Assembly: GCA_903943625.1 (NCBI GenBank)
Contig: CAJAPL010000074.1
Location: 1 to 11,805 of the forward strand
Source of the DNA: an uncultured bacterium
Lineage (GTDB): Bacteria > Patescibacteriota > Gracilibacteria > Absconditabacterales > Absconditicoccaceae
Direction: 5' to 3'
DNA: 11,805 nt
Part shown: piece after piece, positions 1-10,818 of the stretch
Layout: each line of letters opens with the position of its first letter
How positions within the stretch are numbered: the first letter of the stretch is position 1
Notes under the pieces: generated by a model
What the model saw: only the letters and a program-made list of their open reading frames with translations
What the model was told of the DNA's origin: nothing
Database searches by the model: none
Translations under genes and position numbers: made by a program

Positions 1-242
1 ACCCAAAAACATTAGTTAACAAGCCGTCGAAAAATATATAAACCTGATCAGAAAATAGTCACATAAACCTTATTATTGTTATAAATCAGCAAGAGAATAA
101 CAAACTAAATTTACTTCTAATAAACGATTAGCGAAAATCAATCAAAAAAAATAAAATACTAGGACAAAATAAGCATTGAGCTACATTAATATTGACGAAA
201 TATAATTTAGCTAGATAAATAAATAATTTATATAAGAAATCG

Positions 243-257
243 ATGGCTACGAGCCAT
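243..257. repeat. Short perfect hairpin upstream of ung
   Basis: ATGGCT-ACG-AGCCAT forms a 6-bp stem with a 3-base loop and is more GC-rich than its surroundings. On the plus strand it is followed by an A-rich run rather than a U-run, and on the minus strand by a mixed T-rich stretch, so it is not a clean intrinsic terminator in either direction. It could end transcription of a gene lying left of the window, or be chance. Confidence 0.3.
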
Positions 258-281
258 TAAAAAATAACAAAACAAAACATA

Positions 282-309
282 TTGAATAATAAGAAACTTT
301 TCATATTAT
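282..309 (+). promoter_or_regulatory. Candidate sigma70-type promoter for ung
   Basis: TTGAAT at 282-287 and TATTAT at 304-309 are separated by 16 bases, placing a start site roughly 30 bases before the ung ATG. In such AT-rich DNA, matches of this quality occur by chance, so this is a suggestion from spacing and position only. Confidence 0.3.
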
Positions 310-348
310 AAAACCATCAACCAATTTTTTTACATTTTAATACCTATA

Positions 349-1044
349 ATGTCTATATCTGTCGACATCAATAGTGTCAACATAGAAAATAGTCGGAAAG
401 AAGAGCTTAAAGAAGAATTTTCAAAACCTTATTTTTTACAAATAAAAGAATTTTTATTACAAGAAAGAAATAATTGAAATATAATATATCCCGAATGAAA
501 AAATATTTTCAACGCTTTCAAGCAGACTCCATTTGATCAAGTTAGAGTAGTTATATTATGACAAGATCCATATCACTGAGAATGAGAAGCCCACTGATTA
601 TGTTTTTCCGTACAAGATTGAGTGAGACAACCACCATCGCTCCAAAATATATTTAAGGAGATAGAGTCAGATTTATGAATCCCTAGACCAAAATCTTGAA
701 ATTTAACGAAACGAGCAGAGCAGTGAGTACTTCTACTAAACGCAGTATTAACTGTCAAAAAAGATTCTCCAGCCTCACATAAAGATATCTGACGGCACAC
801 ATTTACAGATGAGGTAATCAAAAAACTATCAAATAAGAAAAACTGATTAATATTTTTATTACGATGAGCATTTGCTCAGTCCAAAGAATCTTTTATAGAT
901 TCTTCAAAACACATTATTCTCAAAGCAGCACATCCATCGCCATTTTCTGTACACAGATGATTTTTTTGATGCAAACATTTTTCACGAGTAAATGAAATTT
1001 TAAAAAGCAGATGAGAAAAAGAAATTAATTGGCAATTAGAGTAA
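349..1044 (+). CDS. ung: Uracil-DNA glycosylase (family 1)
   Basis: The enzyme removes uracil from DNA as the first step of base-excision repair. The protein has 231 residues, normal for bacterial family 1 UDG. Visible motifs are the catalytic water-activating loop GQDPYHGEGEAHG (71-83, Asp73), FSV (86-88), GVLLLN (126-131), and the HPSPFS leucine-loop region (195-200) with the conserved His195. Sixteen in-frame UGA codons all fall at glycine positions, and there is not a single GGN codon. CGG or CGA sits at W16, W122 (NLTxWA), W149 (GWxxFTD) and W172 (LLWG), which are tryptophan in E. coli Ung; one TGG encodes W228. A further CGA at residue 213 is uninformative. The start is the ATG closest to the family N-terminus, with no Shine-Dalgarno. 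It converges on recG 33 bases downstream. The identification is very secure. Confidence 0.97.
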
Positions 1045-1077
1045 ATAAATATTTGTTAATTTAAATTAAATAACTTT
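1045..1077. repeat. Convergent intergenic gap with AT-only palindrome (possible shared terminator)
   Basis: Only 33 bases separate the stops of ung (+) and recG (-). They contain a perfect 14-bp palindrome, TTAATTTAAATTAA at 1056-1069. A symmetric element between converging genes could act as a bidirectional terminator, but with no G or C the stem would be weak, and AT-rich DNA yields such palindromes often. Confidence 0.3.
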
Positions 1078-3240
1078 CTATATCAAAACGTCTCACATCT
1101 TTTCGTTCAAATATTTTTTTAACAAATCCAATCACTTTAGATTAGGGTACTTTTCCAATAACCATTTAGCTCAATCTTGAACATTCTCCAAAAATTTCAT
1201 ATCAGATAAAACATGTAAGGGTATATCAGACTCTCAAGATTGCATAGTCCCAAGAATTTCTCAAGCACCACGATTTTGTAAATCTATTTCTGCAAGTTTA
1301 AATCCATCAGTAATTTCTTCCATTGATTTTAGCCTTTTATAAGTATCTCCAGACTTACTTTTAGTTTCCAAAAAACAATATGATTTAATATCAGATCTTC
1401 ATATTCTTCACCTTAACTGATGTAATTGAGACAAACCAAAACGCTCAGCATTCTTTATAACCATTATTGTTGCCTCTGGGACATCCACTCACACTTCTAT
1501 GACGGTAGTAGACACGAGAAGACATAGTTTTCAAGATTTAAATTGATTCATTATATCGTCTTTATCTTTTGATTTCATTTTACCATGGAGTAATCATATT
1601 TTTCATTTTATTTCAGGGAATAGTGCTTTTGCATCTTCAAACTCAGTCATAGCAGCCTTGAGTTCTTCCATTTTTTCAGATTCTTCAATCAGGGGAGTCA
1701 CAATAAATACTTTTTGTCATTCATTTACTTTTGATAGAATCCATAATTTAAGTTTGATGTATTCTTTCTCAGATATTATCTTTGTGAAAATTGGCTTTCT
1801 ACCAACGGGCATTTCATCAATTATACTCACATCAAATTCTCCAAAGAATGCCAAAGCCATAGATCTAGGTATGGGAGTTGCACTCATTTGTAGTATATGA
1901 GGACTACCAAATCTTTTCAATACGGCCCTTTGCCTTACTCCAAATTTATGTTGTTCATCTACTACAGCATATTTTAAATTTTGAAATTCCACATCTTCTT
2001 GCAATACAGCATGTGTTCAAACCAAAACATTTATTCTTCATTGTTTTAAATCAGATTTTATTTTATCTTTTTCTCACTTAGTCATAGCTCAGGTCAGTAG
2101 AGCAACATTTAATCATAATGGTAAAAGTAATTTTGCTAATGTTCTATAATGTTGGTTAGCCAAGACTTCTAAAGGAGCAAGAAAAACTGATTGTCATCAA
2201 AGTATTTTATGAGTGTAATAAGAAGCTATTGCGGCGACAACAGTCTTACCACTTCCCACATCTCATTGCAATAATCTCATCATTGGCTTAGATAAATGCA
2301 GATCATCAATCAAATGTTTTATCACTTTTTTTTGAGCCATAGTAAGCTGGAAAGGCAATCTTTCTATTATCATTTTTACCTCTTCTCGATTGGGATCTCA
2401 TATATTAGCAAATTTAGATCATAAGACATAATCATTTTTATTTAATAACGAATATAACTGTATTCTTAGCAATCTATCAAAAAATATCCTATGAAAAGCC
2501 TTTTTATTCAACTCAATATTCTTAGGGAAATGAATTTCTCTTATAGTATCTGAGACATTTAAAAGATCGAATTCTTGCAAGAATTCACTAGGTAAGTACT
2601 CGTCAAAAAATATGTCTACTTTGTCTATAATTCATCGCATTTTTTTAGCAAACCATCCGGACGATATTCAATATAATTCAGGATAAACAGGATAAATCCT
2701 ACCAGTCTTAAAACTCTCATCGTCCTTAATTAAGGCATTTTCCTTATCTTCCGATTTCAGATCACCAATAGCTAAATCATCTTCTCATGTGGTTTTAACA
2801 ACACTAGGATGAAAAAAAACAATCTTTCTAACTTTAATAGTTGGCTTTCATATTATAATATACCATTCTCATTCTTGTATCTGACTTGCTAGATATCAAG
2901 AATTAAAAATAGATATAGCTCACTTATTTCATACTTCATCTATAAACCCAATATCATATATCCTTTTTCTTCATCTCATAAAAACTTTCTTAGATATTAT
3001 CTTACCTTTTGTTGTAGTTATTCATTTTTCATCGAGTATAAGTTCACTGAGATTTCTTATTTTAGTTCTATCTTCATAAGCTCTAGGAAAGTATTGCAAA
3101 AAATCCTTTGGAGTCTTTATTCAGTTTTTTTCCAAAAGAGATAGATACTTTGTCGTTGTTTTTAATAAAGACTTCAATTCCTCCAAAACAAATCAATTCA
3201 AATTACTAAAACAACTAACTAATAATCAATTTCTCTCCAC
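1078..3240 (-). CDS. recG: ATP-dependent DNA helicase RecG
   Basis: RecG is a superfamily 2 translocase that remodels stalled replication forks and branch-migrates Holliday junctions. Read from GTG at 3240 to TAG at 1080-1078, it has 720 residues, close to the family norm. An N-terminal wedge region carries PKDFLQYFPRAYEDRT (about 44-59). Helicase motifs follow in order: P-loop GDVGSGKT (326-333), APLEVL (355-360), TGAMTKGEK (383-391), GTHAVLQ (408-414), DEQHKFG (428-434, DExH), SATPIPR (453-459), LLHGKM (550-555), VSTTVIEVGVDVP (576-588) and QLRGRIGR (608-615). The C-terminal part has DGFKLAEIDLQNRGAGE (645-661). About 35 of 52 glycines are UGA. Two CGA codons (residues 202 and 285) lie at variable positions. 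No ATG lies in the right place: GTG is chosen because it gives a normal distance to the wedge, with TTG at 3267 or 3246 as alternatives. There is no clear Shine-Dalgarno. Confidence 0.96.
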
Positions 3241-3296
3241 TTTCAACTTTAAACTCTTGCCACACAATAGCTTGGGGGCAGCTTTCGACTTTTTAA

Positions 3297-3324
3297 TTGA
3301 AATCTAAACCCAATTTTATATACT
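3297..3324 (+). promoter_or_regulatory. Candidate promoter for the ftsH-led gene run
   Basis: In the divergent recG-ftsH gap, TTGAAA (3297-3302) and TATACT (3319-3324) are 16 bases apart, with an expected start about 28 bases before the ftsH ATG. This is the best -35/-10 pair in the window and is well placed to drive the plus-strand run. I could not identify an equally good promoter for recG on the other strand. Confidence 0.45.
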
Positions 3325-3358
3325 TCAAGGACATATTTATTTAATTGTTCAAAAAATT

Positions 3359-5224
<1,866 letters not shown>

Positions 5225-5262
5225 GTTTAGGAAACTTTTGCTTTATACTTTACACCTAAAGA
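5225..5262 (+). promoter_or_regulatory. ftsH-ricT gap with inverted repeat and -10-like box
   Basis: TTTAGG (5226-5231) and CCTAAA (5255-5260) are inverted copies flanking a 23-base loop that holds TATACT (5244-5249). If TATACT is a -10 element, the transcript would begin almost at the ricT ATG at 5263. No matching -35 is visible. This is weak, and read-through from ftsH is equally likely. Confidence 0.25.
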
Positions 5263-6144
5263 ATGATATTGTACGTACTAGATTGGTTCACAAACAAGAA
5301 CATAGAAATACAAAAGGTAGATGACCTGTCTTTTTCAAATATAAAAACCTGAGATAAGATAGTTTATAATCTCGAAGATAAAAACAATACCACAAAGTTA
5401 TCAATATGAATAAATCTATGACACGAAGTTTTGACAGACAGAAAGGGGACTTTCGAAAAAAAGTTAGATTGAGAGGAAAGAGAGTTTTTTGACGAACAAC
5501 AAAAATTTGCACTAGAGATATTCCCTCTATTTAAAGATCTCTTTAAGGAAAATTTTAAATGATCTATACCAGTAACAGCAAGATTTAACACATATTGAGA
5601 TCAGATTTATTTCTATTTCTATTCAGAAGAAAGATATGTTTTCACAGAGTTTGTAAAATGATTGAGAGAAAAGCTATGAAAAAACATATTTTTATTTCAG
5701 GTTTGAGCTAGAGACATGGTCAAAATGTCTCCTGGTACAGATCATATCACATGATGTAATTGAATAAATCTTTGTTGCAAGAGCTCTAGAGCCCTACCAA
5801 GTGTTGAAATGGAAAATATCATACTTCAAAATCTTGAATGAAGAGACATAGAAAGACTTAAGTGAAGATGTGGTAAGTTGAAATGTAGCTTGATATATGA
5901 ATTGGAACTTTATACTCAAGAAAGTAAAAAGTATCCACCAAAATGATCAGACGTAGAATGTAAATCTTGTGACGCAAAATGATACTCAACATCATACAAT
6001 ATAATGACATGAGACGTGACAATAAAGACCACTGAATGAGAAACGTTTAGAGTCCCAGTAGCACAACTAAAAATAATAAAAATAAAAGAACCCGAACGTA
6101 TAGAAAAAACAGAAAGAATACCAAAAAAAGACAATTTAGAATAA
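5263..6144 (+). CDS. ricT: PSP1-domain protein, RicT (YaaT) family
   Basis: The 293-residue protein matches the PSP1 C-terminal domain family. In Bacillus subtilis the member RicT (YaaT) is part of the RicA-RicF-RicT complex, which carries Fe-S clusters and assists RNase Y-dependent mRNA processing. Diagnostic parts are FALEIFPLFKDLF (82-94), the strand IYFYFYSEERYVFTEFVKGLR (115-135), then GCNGINLCC (164-172) and GRCGKLKCSLIYELELY (201-217), the family's two cysteine-rich signatures. It ends with a KOW-like segment and VPVAQLK (264-270). Cysteines 165, 171, 172, 203 and 208 are candidate cluster ligands. An extra CxxC (C233, C236) follows. Seventeen of 20 glycines are UGA, and there are no CGA or CGG codons. 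The family call is firm. The partners and RNA role are inferred from Firmicutes, and I see no RicA or RicF gene here. Confidence 0.88.
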
Positions 6145-6157
6145 TAACATTAAAGAA

Positions 6158-7054
6158 ATGATCAAAATTTGAACAATTTTATGGATAGTCTTAACACTTA
6201 TAATTGTAATATTGCCATTATGATTATTGTTTTTTGTACTAACAAAAAGGACTTTAAGAGTTTGAAATTTTCTAGAACAAAAGTTTAATGATTTCAAAAC
6301 TCTAAAAAAAATAAAGAAAGAGATCCTAGAGAAAAATCAGGAAGAACAGATTGAAACAGAAGTTATAAGAGATTCTTTTGAGCCAATAGACGAAATAAAA
6401 GAGCTAATAAATAAACAAAAGAGCGACATTAATAATGAACAACCCAAAGAAGAAGAGCCCATGGGAGAGCAAGATAAAAACATCATTTTAAAACAAAAAA
6501 AACTGTTAGAAAGAATCGTTTACGAGGCTATGACACTAAAAAAAGAATGAAAAATAGATGAATATGAAAAAAAATTAATAGAGGGGCTAGCAATAGATCC
6601 GATTAATCTAGAGATCACAAAACAGCTAGCGGAACTATACTTCACAATATGAGATCACAAAAAAGCGCTATCTCTATCCAAAAAGATTATAGAAGAAGAC
6701 CCCGAAGATCATAATGCAATACGACAAATATGAGAGATATATCTACTTACATGAGATCTCAAGACAGCAGAGATATTGGTTGAAAAAGCGATTAGCCTAA
6801 AACCAACAAATCCAAAATACTATATCAGCATGGTGGAAATTCTTTACAATACGGAAAGGAAAAAAGAAGCAATAGACTCTATGGAGAAGATTGTAAAGCT
6901 TAGACCAACAAACACAAACTATATGATGACGCTAGCAGATCTATACGAAGAGATTGATGATCCAGATAATTCAAGGAAGTATTTTTTTAAGATATTGGAA
7001 CTAGAGCCATCAAATGAAAAAGCAAAAAGAAAAATAAAAAACTACGCAAAATAG
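6158..7054 (+). CDS. Membrane-anchored tetratricopeptide-repeat protein
   Basis: The 298-residue protein begins with one hydrophobic segment (about 4-28), followed by a charged, Lys/Glu-rich, probably coiled-coil linker (about 38-115) and four or five TPR units (about 118-286). The clearest repeats are 151-184 (AELYFTIGDHKKAL), 185-218 (GEIYLLTGDLKTAE), 219-252 and 253-286. TPRs are protein-docking scaffolds, so a membrane-tethered adaptor on the cytoplasmic side is likely, but the partner is unknown. Seven of nine glycines are UGA. A CGA codon (residue 189, 6722-6724) falls at the often-aromatic fifth position of a TPR unit, compatible with Trp. The ATG is 13 bases after ricT, so the two are almost surely co-transcribed. 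No Shine-Dalgarno is present. The family is clear, the function is not. Confidence 0.85.
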
Positions 7055-7081
7055 TTTTTTAGTCTTTCAAAACCGACCACC

Positions 7082-8413
7082 ATGATAGCAAAATACTATC
7101 AATTATTAAAAGAATTTATTGAAATTCCTAGTATATCAATAGATAAGGAACACTTGGGTGATATAAAAAAAGCAGCCAAGCGACTAAAGAAAGTTTTTGA
7201 AGAACATAAGATGGACGTCCAATTTATAGAAGGGTATTGAAATCCCATAGTAATAGCCAGTTATGAACACAATGCCAATCTCCCTACCTGCACAATTTAC
7301 TGAAACTATGACGTGTTACCTGCAAATAAAAAAGATTGACGGAAAGATGACCCATTCTCTTTGTACATCTGAAAAGAAAGTATATACTGAAGATGAGTAG
7401 CCGATACCAAATGACAGATACTAATACATATGGTATCCATATTTGAATTGATAAAAGAAAAGAATCTTTGATACAACATAAGATTTTTTATAGAATGAGA
7501 AAAAATAACCTGATCTGAGAATACAAAAAGATTTATAGTAGAGAATCAGGAAAAATTAAAATCAGATTTCTTTCTTATGTCAGATTGAAGTCTGGTAAAT
7601 AATGATGCATGTTTATGAACTTCAACCAGAGGGAATATAGATATATCTTTGATTATAAAAACCGCAAATAACCAGATAAGCACAGGGACATATTGAGGTA
7701 TAGTGCCAAACGCCATACATGAGACATGTAAATTATTATCCAAGATACACTGAGCAAATAATCAGATCAACATACCATATTTTTATTACGACGTAGAAGA
7801 AATACCATTCAACACAGTCATAAATAATAAGAAAATAGAATTTGAAATAGATAAAGTACAAAAAGAACTATCCATAAAAAGTATGTTTAAGGAAAAGAAT
7901 CTTGATTATATTTCACAGATTGGACTCAGGCCGACAGTACAGATAACTTCTATAAGATCTTGATATGATGACAAGATTACAAGGAAAACAATTCAAAATA
8001 AAGCGGTAGCAAACATAAGTTTCAAAACAGTTAAGAAACAGAGTCCAGATAAAATCATAACATCGTTTCAACAACGGATAGGCTCAAACATACCAGATTA
8101 CGTAGAATATGACATCAAAGTCGATCAAATATCAGAGTGGGTTGCAATAGATAGAAAGAATAAATATTTTTGAAAGGCGGAATCCTTCTTACAAGATATA
8201 TTCCAAACCCAAGTGATACATCTAAATTTAGGGACAACAATACCGGTCCTAAACACAATTACAAAAAACATAACAGAGAACGTATTGATAATCCCATTAG
8301 CAAACAATGATTGTAATTCTCGATGATCAAGTGAAAATCTAAACATAAAATTGATAGAGAAATGATTCTTGTTTACATTAAACTTTTTCTCCACTCAGTT
8401 GCAGTTATTCTAA
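7082..8413 (+). CDS. M20-family metallopeptidase-like protein, probably inactive
   Basis: The 443-residue protein has the layout of M20 dipeptidases and deacylases: AAKWL (31-35), YGNYDVLPA (73-81), GWKDDPF (86-92), YGRGVADTKGQ (102-112), EGEKITGS (138-145), MSDGS (166-170), TYGGIVPNA (about 202-210), and a C-terminal SSEN (416-419). Active members bind two zinc ions through the His of YGHYDV, the Asp of GRGxxDxKG, the second Glu of EGxEEIGS, the Asp of SD and a late His. Here these are Asn75, Asp108, Ile142, Asp168 and Trp414. The general-base Glu is Lys141, and the His of the HSG dimer contact is also absent (STG). Asp77, Asp108 and Asp168 remain. A non-catalytic or altered role is therefore likely. 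Eighteen of 26 glycines are UGA. CGA at W34 and CGG at W87 (7340-7342) hit family tryptophans. Confidence 0.85.
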
Positions 8414-8441
8414 TAATATTTTAGTCCATTATTTACTGCCA

Positions 8442-9236
8442 ATGAAATCTTTGATTGTTGCATGATGATACGGCACAAGGATGTTACCAATATCAAAAGT
8501 AATAGCTAAAGAAATGATGCCAGTTTGAGATAAGCCTGTGATCCAGTACATAGTTGACTGAGTTGTCTCATGCTGAATAAAAGATATTGTCATCATAACA
8601 ACCTGATCAAAAAAAATCATAGAAGATCGATTTGATAAAAATTATGAGCTTGAGGATATGTTGCAAAAAAAATGAAAGACTGAAATGTTGGAGATGATAA
8701 ATAAGCCAAAAGATATGGCAAATTATACATTCGTAAAACAGTTAGAACGGCTGTGAACATGATGAGCAATCCTGCAAGCACAAGACTGGATAGATGACGA
8801 TTTTTTTATAGTAAACTTCTGAGATGCTATATATGACACAAAAGATTTTCAGAGAATGTTTAAAAAATTTCAAGAAACAAAATGCCCAGTTATATGAATA
8901 ATCCCTGAGCCTATAGAAGAAACATCAAATCATTGAGTAGCTAAATTAGATTGAGAAAAAGTAATTGAGATAGAGGAGAGTCGTGATATAAACAAAGCTC
9001 CATCAAATTACATATGGGATTGATTTTGTATACTGCCACATAAAATTTTCAATATATTGAATGACATAAAAAAGCAGAGAGATTGATGAAAATTTCGTAT
9101 AGCAGATTGAATAAATATTTTAGCAAAAGGAATGGATATATATTGAGTAAAGATAGATTCTTATCGGGACATATGAAACATACAAAAACGATTAAAAGCA
9201 AATGATAAGATATACAAAGACTGATCTTTATTTTAA
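8442..9236 (+). CDS. galU: GalU-like UTP-glucose-1-phosphate uridylyltransferase
   Basis: This nucleotidyltransferase would join a sugar-1-phosphate to a nucleotide, most likely making UDP-glucose for envelope glycans. The 264-residue protein is a little shorter than most GalU (about 290-300). It starts with the nucleotide-binding signature AGGYGTRMLP (7-16), then KEMMPVGDKPVIQYIVD (23-39, very GalU-like), EDWFDKNYELE (61-71), LGTGGAI (104-110), the metal-site region FGDAI (126-130) and YWDIGN (241-246). GGKFRIADGI (215-224) corresponds to the GEIQLTDAI region. Differences from textbook GalU are Trp103 in place of the Pro of EPLG and Ala129 for the second Asp of GDD, so a different sugar or nucleotide cannot be excluded. 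Twenty-one of 23 glycines are UGA. CGG at residue 242 and CGA at 250 fall at aromatic positions. The ATG follows the M20 gene by 28 bases without a Shine-Dalgarno. Confidence 0.88.
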
Positions 9237-9271
9237 ATAGACACACATAGACAAAGTAGACTATTTTCCAA

Positions 9272-9299
9272 TTGATAATGAATTTATTTTAAATATAAA
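9272..9299 (+). promoter_or_regulatory. Candidate promoter for dnaB
   Basis: In the 96-base galU-dnaB gap, TTGATA (9272-9277) and TATAAA (9294-9299) are 16 bases apart, about 33 bases before the dnaB ATG. The longer gap here than inside the preceding run supports a separate transcription start. Confidence 0.35.
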
Positions 9300-9332
9300 C
9301 CTTTCGCAATATTTTAAATCAGAGTTAACAAC

Positions 9333-10694
9333 ATGATTAACATAGATGATATAAAGTTACCACCGCATAACATCGAAGCAGAGAAATGAGTTCTGTGCTG
9401 AGCTTTGATGGATAATGACGTTATACGAATGTATGATGGAGATTCATTAATGGCTCAAGATTTCTATCAGAAAGAACACTGAATGATATACAATGCAATC
9501 CAAGAACTATGGATACAGCGTAAGACTATAGATGCAGTTACTGTGGCTGATCAGTTAACAAAAAACAATGAGATAGATCCAGTTTGATGAATAGATTATC
9601 TTTATGAACTATCTACTTTTTTGATATCTACATCATCTTGTTGAGAATATTCCAAAATAGTAAAAGATAAATCGGTGCTTAGAAACATACTTAAAGTCTC
9701 TCAAAAGATAATATGAGACGTCTATCAACAAAAGGAAACAACAGAAATATTGGATGATATCGAAAAGAAAATTTTTGAACTCACACAACAAAAGATATGA
9801 GATTCTATGGTGAAGATTTCAGATATTTTAAAACAGAGAATAGAAACGTATATGGAGATAGTTGATAATCCAGAGAAAGCAAATGAAAGAAAAGTATTGT
9901 CTGGATACACATGATTGGATAATTATCTCACATGATTTAAACCTTGAGAACTGATAATTGTAGCCGCACGTCCAAGTATGTGAAAAACATCTTTTGCCAT
10001 CAATATACTTACAAACGTAGCACTAAAACAAAACAAATCAGTTGCTTTGCTTACACTGGAAATGCAATCAGAATCAATAGTAGATAGAATAATATCAGAG
10101 GTTTCTAGAGTCCCAATGTATAAAATTACAAAATGAAATTTGGAAGAAGAAGATTTTGCAAACATAGGAGAAGCTATAGAAGCACTAGGTGAAACAAAGA
10201 TTTATATAGATGATAAGTGAGCATATACAGTACCTCAACTAAAATCCAAACTTAGAAAACTTAAGATAGAAAAAGGAAGTTTAGATTTGGTGATTGTAGA
10301 TTACTTACAATTGATGCATTGAGTTGCCTACTCATGAAATAATAAAGTACAGGAAATAAGTGAAATCTCTAGATGATTAAAAGAGCTATCAAAAGAGCTT
10401 GAGGTGCCCATTATAGCGCTATCACAACTTTCACGTGCTGTTGAACAACGTGTCGATAAAAAGCCTCAACTAAGTGATCTTAGAGAATCATGAGCAATAG
10501 AGCAAGATGCCGATGCTGTAATAATGTTGCACAGAGAAGATTACTATGATCCTAGTACAGATAAAAAATGAGCGACTGATGTATGTATCAGAAAGAATAG
10601 AAATGGGGCAGTGTGAGAAATCGAACTTCAGTTTGAAAAAGAAATTATGAAGTTTACAGAAAAAGCGACTAAATCATCAGACAATACCTACTAA
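9333..10694 (+). CDS. dnaB: Replicative DNA helicase DnaB
   Basis: DnaB is the hexameric helicase that unwinds DNA ahead of the replication fork. The protein has 453 residues, the usual length. The N-terminal domain opens with [20 protein letters not shown] (10-29) and DFYQKEHGMIYNAI (43-56). A linker follows, then the RecA-like domain: [24 protein letters not shown] across 190-213, P-loop ARPSMGKTS (212-220), TLEM (241-244), VDYLQLM (322-328), [12 protein letters not shown] (362-373), DLRESGAIEQDAD (382-394) and the arginine-finger motif RKNRNG (420-425). No intein is present. Twenty of 26 glycines are UGA, including G217 of the P-loop. Conserved arginines R213, R368 and R373 are encoded by CGU, showing that CGU keeps its standard meaning. 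A single CGA (residue 32) lies at a variable site. The ATG gives the normal N-terminus. Confidence 0.97.
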
Positions 10695-10818
10695 GTCTCA
10701 ATAGAGGAGTGGGGGATTTTACTCAAAAATATAGGGCCCGATCTCCAAATAATAAAAATTATCACCATATAGACCGGTCTAGTCACAAAGAAAATATTTA
10801 TAAAAATCTGGCTAATCC
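10695..10818 (+). promoter_or_regulatory. dnaB-TPM gap: palindrome and candidate promoter
   Basis: This 124-base gap holds the perfect 12-bp palindrome TAGACCGGTCTA (10770-10781), unusually GC-rich for the region, and a -10-like TATAAA (10799-10804). A -35 spaced 17 bases from that box would fall at 10776-10781, inside the palindrome, an arrangement typical of a repressor operator. The -35 match itself is poor. A second GC patch, GGGCCC (10735-10739 region), lies just upstream. There is no convincing U-tailed terminator hairpin after dnaB. Confidence 0.35.

Larger units (their letters stand above)
1..348. other. AT-rich upstream region, no convincing gene
   Basis: About 350 very AT-rich bases precede ung. 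Two short edge fragments are possible but unsupported: a plus-strand C-terminal tail ending at a TAA at 39-41 (ends ...KPSKNI), and a minus-strand start at 64 running off the left edge (begins MGLFSDQVYIFF when UGA is read as Gly). Both are too short to judge, and they exclude one another as neighbours. I see no tRNA cloverleaf, rRNA or CRISPR repeat. A small perfect hairpin at 243-257 and a candidate ung promoter near 282-309 are listed separately. Confidence 0.5.

Noticed and set aside
1..64. Partial gene at the left edge (either strand)
   Set aside because: Only 13-21 codons are visible, both strands offer a fragment, and neither has a recognisable motif.
940..1020. CGA at Ung residue 213 as further support for Trp
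   Set aside because: This position varies among UDGs and is often Lys or Arg, so it does not discriminate between meanings; I left it out of the evidence for reassignment.
1658..2081. Plus-strand open frames inside recG
   Set aside because: They are shadows of the recG helicase core on the minus strand, which carries DEQH, SATPIPR and the other motifs.
9333..10694. Possible intein in dnaB
   Set aside because: The P-loop and all downstream helicase motifs are contiguous and the length is that of an ordinary DnaB.
10695..10760. Intrinsic terminator after dnaB
   Set aside because: Only a 4-bp GAGT/ACTC pairing and no stable stem followed by a T-run could be found.
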